Assembly (NCBI GenBank): GCA_947446625.1
Contig: CANFIE010000016.1
Coordinates: forward strand, 1-22,376
Source: Acetobacteraceae bacterium
GTDB lineage: Bacteria > Pseudomonadota > Alphaproteobacteria > Acetobacterales > Acetobacteraceae
Reading direction: 5' to 3'
Length of the DNA stretch: 22,376 nt
Shown here: positions 20,808 through 22,376 of the stretch, one piece after another
How positions within the stretch are numbered: position 1 is the stretch's first letter
Layout of the letters: each line of letters opens with the position of its first letter
The notes under the pieces: generated by a model
What the model saw: only the letters and a program-made list of their open reading frames with translations
What the model was told of the DNA's origin: nothing
The model's database searches: none
Made by a program: the position numbers and the translations under genes

Positions 20808-21791
20808 TCAGGCGATAACGATCAACTCGCTGGCGCCCCAACCGGTCACGCCATCAAAGCTGGCAATGGCCACCTTGGCGCCGGCCCCGGTGCCATCGGC
20901 GTCCCACCACAGCACCTTGACGTCGGTTTCATAGATGAACTGCCCGGTGGCGGCCGTGGCGGCGCCGGCCTTGTTGGCAGCGTAGTGACCGCCGGCTGCC
21001 AGGGCTTGCCCGGCCACCAGGCCGCCGCCAAAGCCCGCGGCGGAAATCTCAATGCTGTCCTGCGCGCCGACATAGCTGCGGAGCACGTCGCCGCCTTCAT
21101 TGGCAAAGTTGAAGCGGAACACGTCATTCCCCGCCCCACCCAGCAGGGTATCGGCGCCCAGGCCGCCCAGCAGCGTGTCATTGCCGGCGCCGCCATTCAG
21201 CAGGTCATTCCCGGCGCCGCCCAGCAGGTGGTTGGCGCCGGCATCGCCGGTCAACTGGTCCGCCAGGGCCGAGCCGGTCAGGTTCTGGATCTTCACCAGA
21301 GTATCGGTGCCCTGGCCGGTGGCGACGCCGGTGGCCAGGCTGGCATGGATGCCACTGGCGCTGGCCGAATAATCCACCGTGTTGCTGCCGCCGCCTCCCA
21401 GGAAGCTCTCGTTGCCGGTGCTGCCGAAGAAGGTGTCATTGCCTTGGGTCAGCAAGGCTGCCGCGCCGGCCCCGGTGGCGCCAGGCTGGCCGAGGTAGCT
21501 GACGAAATCGGCGTAGAGCAGCCCCGGCCCGCCCTGACTGACGCCGGCGGTGCTGAGGGTGGAGGCGATCCAGCCGCTGGTCTGGGTGATATCCGCCGAA
21601 TGGGAATGCACGATATCGGTGATGGTGGCGCCTTGCAGATGCAGCAGCAGGTAGGTGCCGTCGGTGCAGGCATAGGCCACCACGGCGCCGAAGCCGCGGA
21701 TAGTGGTAACGCTGAGCGGGGTGCTGATATCCAGCGTGGCCTGCCAGGGCGCCACGGGCGTGGCCGAAGCCAGGTAGGTGAAGTTCGACAT
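20808..21791 (-). CDS. RTX calcium-binding secreted protein
   Basis: A 327-residue acidic, Gly- and Asp-rich protein with no N-terminal signal peptide, as expected for type I secretion. Residues 1-115 form a domain I do not recognise. Residues 116-172 look like a degenerate beta-roll (TQGNDTFFGSTGNESFLGGGGSNTVDYSAS is typical). Six nonapeptide units lie at about 173-226, including GGAGNDLLN, GGAGNDTLL, GGLGADTLL and GGAGNDVFRF. The last 100 residues resemble the serralysin-type C-terminal domain (EGGDVLRSY, LWWDADGTGAGAKVAIA) and end in hydrophobic ELIVIA. No protease HExxH motif is present, so it is not a peptidase. No secretion ABC transporter or membrane-fusion gene is in the window. Function may be adhesion, matrix or S-layer; this is inference. 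Confidence 0.9.
   Translation of the reverse strand: MSNFTYLASATPVAPWQATLDISTPLSVTTIRGFGAVVAYACTDGTYLLLHLQGATITDIVHSHSADITQTSGWIASTLSTAGVSQGGPGLLYADFVSYLGQPGATGAGAAALLTQGNDTFFGSTGNESFLGGGGSNTVDYSASASGIHASLATGVATGQGTDTLVKIQNLTGSALADQLTGDAGANHLLGGAGNDLLNGGAGNDTLLGGLGADTLLGGAGNDVFRFNFANEGGDVLRSYVGAQDSIEISAAGFGGGLVAGQALAAGGHYAANKAGAATAATGQFIYETDVKVLWWDADGTGAGAKVAIASFDGVTGWGASELIVIA
21114..21272 (-). repeat. RTX nonapeptide-coding tandem repeat
   Basis: Six consecutive units of 27 bases encode GGxGxDxLx variants inside the RTX gene (about residues 174-226). Each pair of units builds one turn of a calcium-binding parallel beta-roll. Units 3, 4 and 6 keep the GGAGND core; the first two are degenerate (GSALADQLT, GDAGANHLL). 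Confidence 0.85.
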
Positions 21792-21850
21792 GGCGATGAT
21801 CCCGCTGCTGCTGGATCATTCTGCCCACCGCTACTGACGCGGGGCTGACG

Positions 21851-21884
21851 GCCCTGGGCAGCGGCACCAGCCACCGCCCAGGGC
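21851..21884. terminator. Inverted repeat between the amidohydrolase and RTX genes
   Basis: GCCCTGGGC (21851-21859) and GCCCAGGGC (21876-21884) are perfect nine-base reverse complements. Inside them GGC and GCC form a further three pairs around ACCA. It lies ten bases after the amidohydrolase stop on the minus strand, as a transcript-end structure would, but without a T-run. Confidence 0.5.
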
Positions 21885-21893
21885 AAGCGCAAC

Positions 21894-22376
21894 TCAGGTG
21901 GTGATGCGCAGCAAACGCGCCGCCGTCTCGCCCAACACGGCGCGCTTCTGCGCGTCATTCAGCGAGTTGGAGGCCATGATGTGGTCCACGGGGTCGAACA
22001 CCCAAGGGTAGGGCCAGTCGCTGCCCATCACCATCTGCATGGCGCCGGTCACGGCCTGCTGGTGGCGAATGGCTTCCGGCGTGAACACCAGGCTGTCGAA
22101 CCAGATCTGCTTCAGATACTCGGTCGGCTTCTTCTTCAGCGTAATCGAGCTGTCGCAGCCCGCCGGGTTCAACCGGCAGCCATGGTCGAAGCGGTCAGCG
22201 TAATGCGTCAGGAAGCCACCGCCATGCGCCGCAATCACCTTCAGGCCCGGGGCGCGGTCGAACACGCCCTCGAAGATCATGTGCGCCAGCGCGATGGTGG
22301 TGCCAAGCGGGTTGCCGATGACATTGGTCAGGTAGCCATTGCCGGCCAGCCGCGCGTTCAACTGCGGCACGCCCTG
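21894..22376 (-). CDS. Amidohydrolase family protein, ACMSD/gamma-resorcylate decarboxylase type (N-terminal part outside window)
   Basis: The last 160 residues of a metal-dependent TIM-barrel enzyme; the frame is still open at the window edge, so the true start lies beyond it. Visible hallmarks are NVIGNPLGTTIALAHMIFEG (visible residues 18-37), KVIAAHGGGFLTHYADR with catalytic-type His51, and MGSDWPYPW with metal-ligand Asp120. Their spacing fits aminocarboxymuconate-semialdehyde decarboxylase relatives, which decarboxylate or hydrolyse aromatic-derived acids. The visible segment begins QGVPQLN, and the family usually has HPQG here, so a metal-binding His probably lies just outside. Cytoplasmic. 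Substrate cannot be set from the fragment. Confidence 0.9.
   Translation of the reverse strand, partial: QGVPQLNARLAGNGYLTNVIGNPLGTTIALAHMIFEGVFDRAPGLKVIAAHGGGFLTHYADRFDHGCRLNPAGCDSSITLKKKPTEYLKQIWFDSLVFTPEAIRHQQAVTGAMQMVMGSDWPYPWVFDPVDHIMASNSLNDAQKRAVLGETAARLLRITT

Overview
The window is high-GC, densely packed bacterial chromosomal DNA carrying 23 protein genes on both strands. Gene style points to an alphaproteobacterium, most likely of the Acetobacteraceae (Roseomonas-like). The pointers are two orphan Bug/TctC solute-binding proteins, a single-domain receiver of the type paired with HWE kinases, a PrpE plus MHS-family transporter pair, and a secreted RTX protein. The taxonomic call is inference. 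I see no tRNA, rRNA, CRISPR array, insertion sequence or prophage gene.

Region 1 (2-2504, +) is the end of a polyamine-type ABC importer operon: an ATPase cut by the window edge, then two permeases, each start codon overlapping the preceding stop. The ATPase reads as SsuB-like in its first half and PotA/PotG-like in its second. Region 2 (2559-4965, +) holds two collinear 400-residue class I aminotransferases separated by 1 base.

Region 3 (5014-12900) looks like an accessory catabolic locus built of four short transcription units on alternating strands. They are: (a) a hydrolase with every catalytic and halide-pocket residue of fluoroacetate dehalogenase, coupled to a Bug solute-binding protein; (b) a carboxymuconolactone decarboxylase-like protein, a 3-hydroxyisobutyrate dehydrogenase-like enzyme and a lactonase-like metallo-beta-lactamase-fold hydrolase, all tightly linked; (c) a second Bug protein with a small membrane protein; (d) a lone molybdenum-hydroxylase large subunit. 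Together they suggest uptake and stepwise breakdown of a lactone-forming or halogenated organic acid. No substrate can be read from the sequence.

Region 4 (13096-18186) holds an orphan receiver protein, then on the minus strand propionyl-CoA synthetase (prpE), an MHS-family MFS transporter with a large periplasmic insertion, and ferredoxin-NADP reductase (fpr). A near-perfect intrinsic terminator separates the transporter from prpE. Region 5 (18298-20786, +) holds a RimJ/RimL-type acetyltransferase, an amidase closely resembling plant indole-3-acetamide hydrolase AMI1, and a phosphinothricin-type acetyltransferase. Region 6 (20808-22376, -) holds an RTX secreted protein and the C-terminal part of an ACMSD-type amidohydrolase.

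No gene-free stretch exceeds 300 bases. The largest gaps are 17141-17373 and 12901-13095. Several gene ends carry clean inverted repeats, but only one (15423-15456) has the T-tract of a standard intrinsic terminator.
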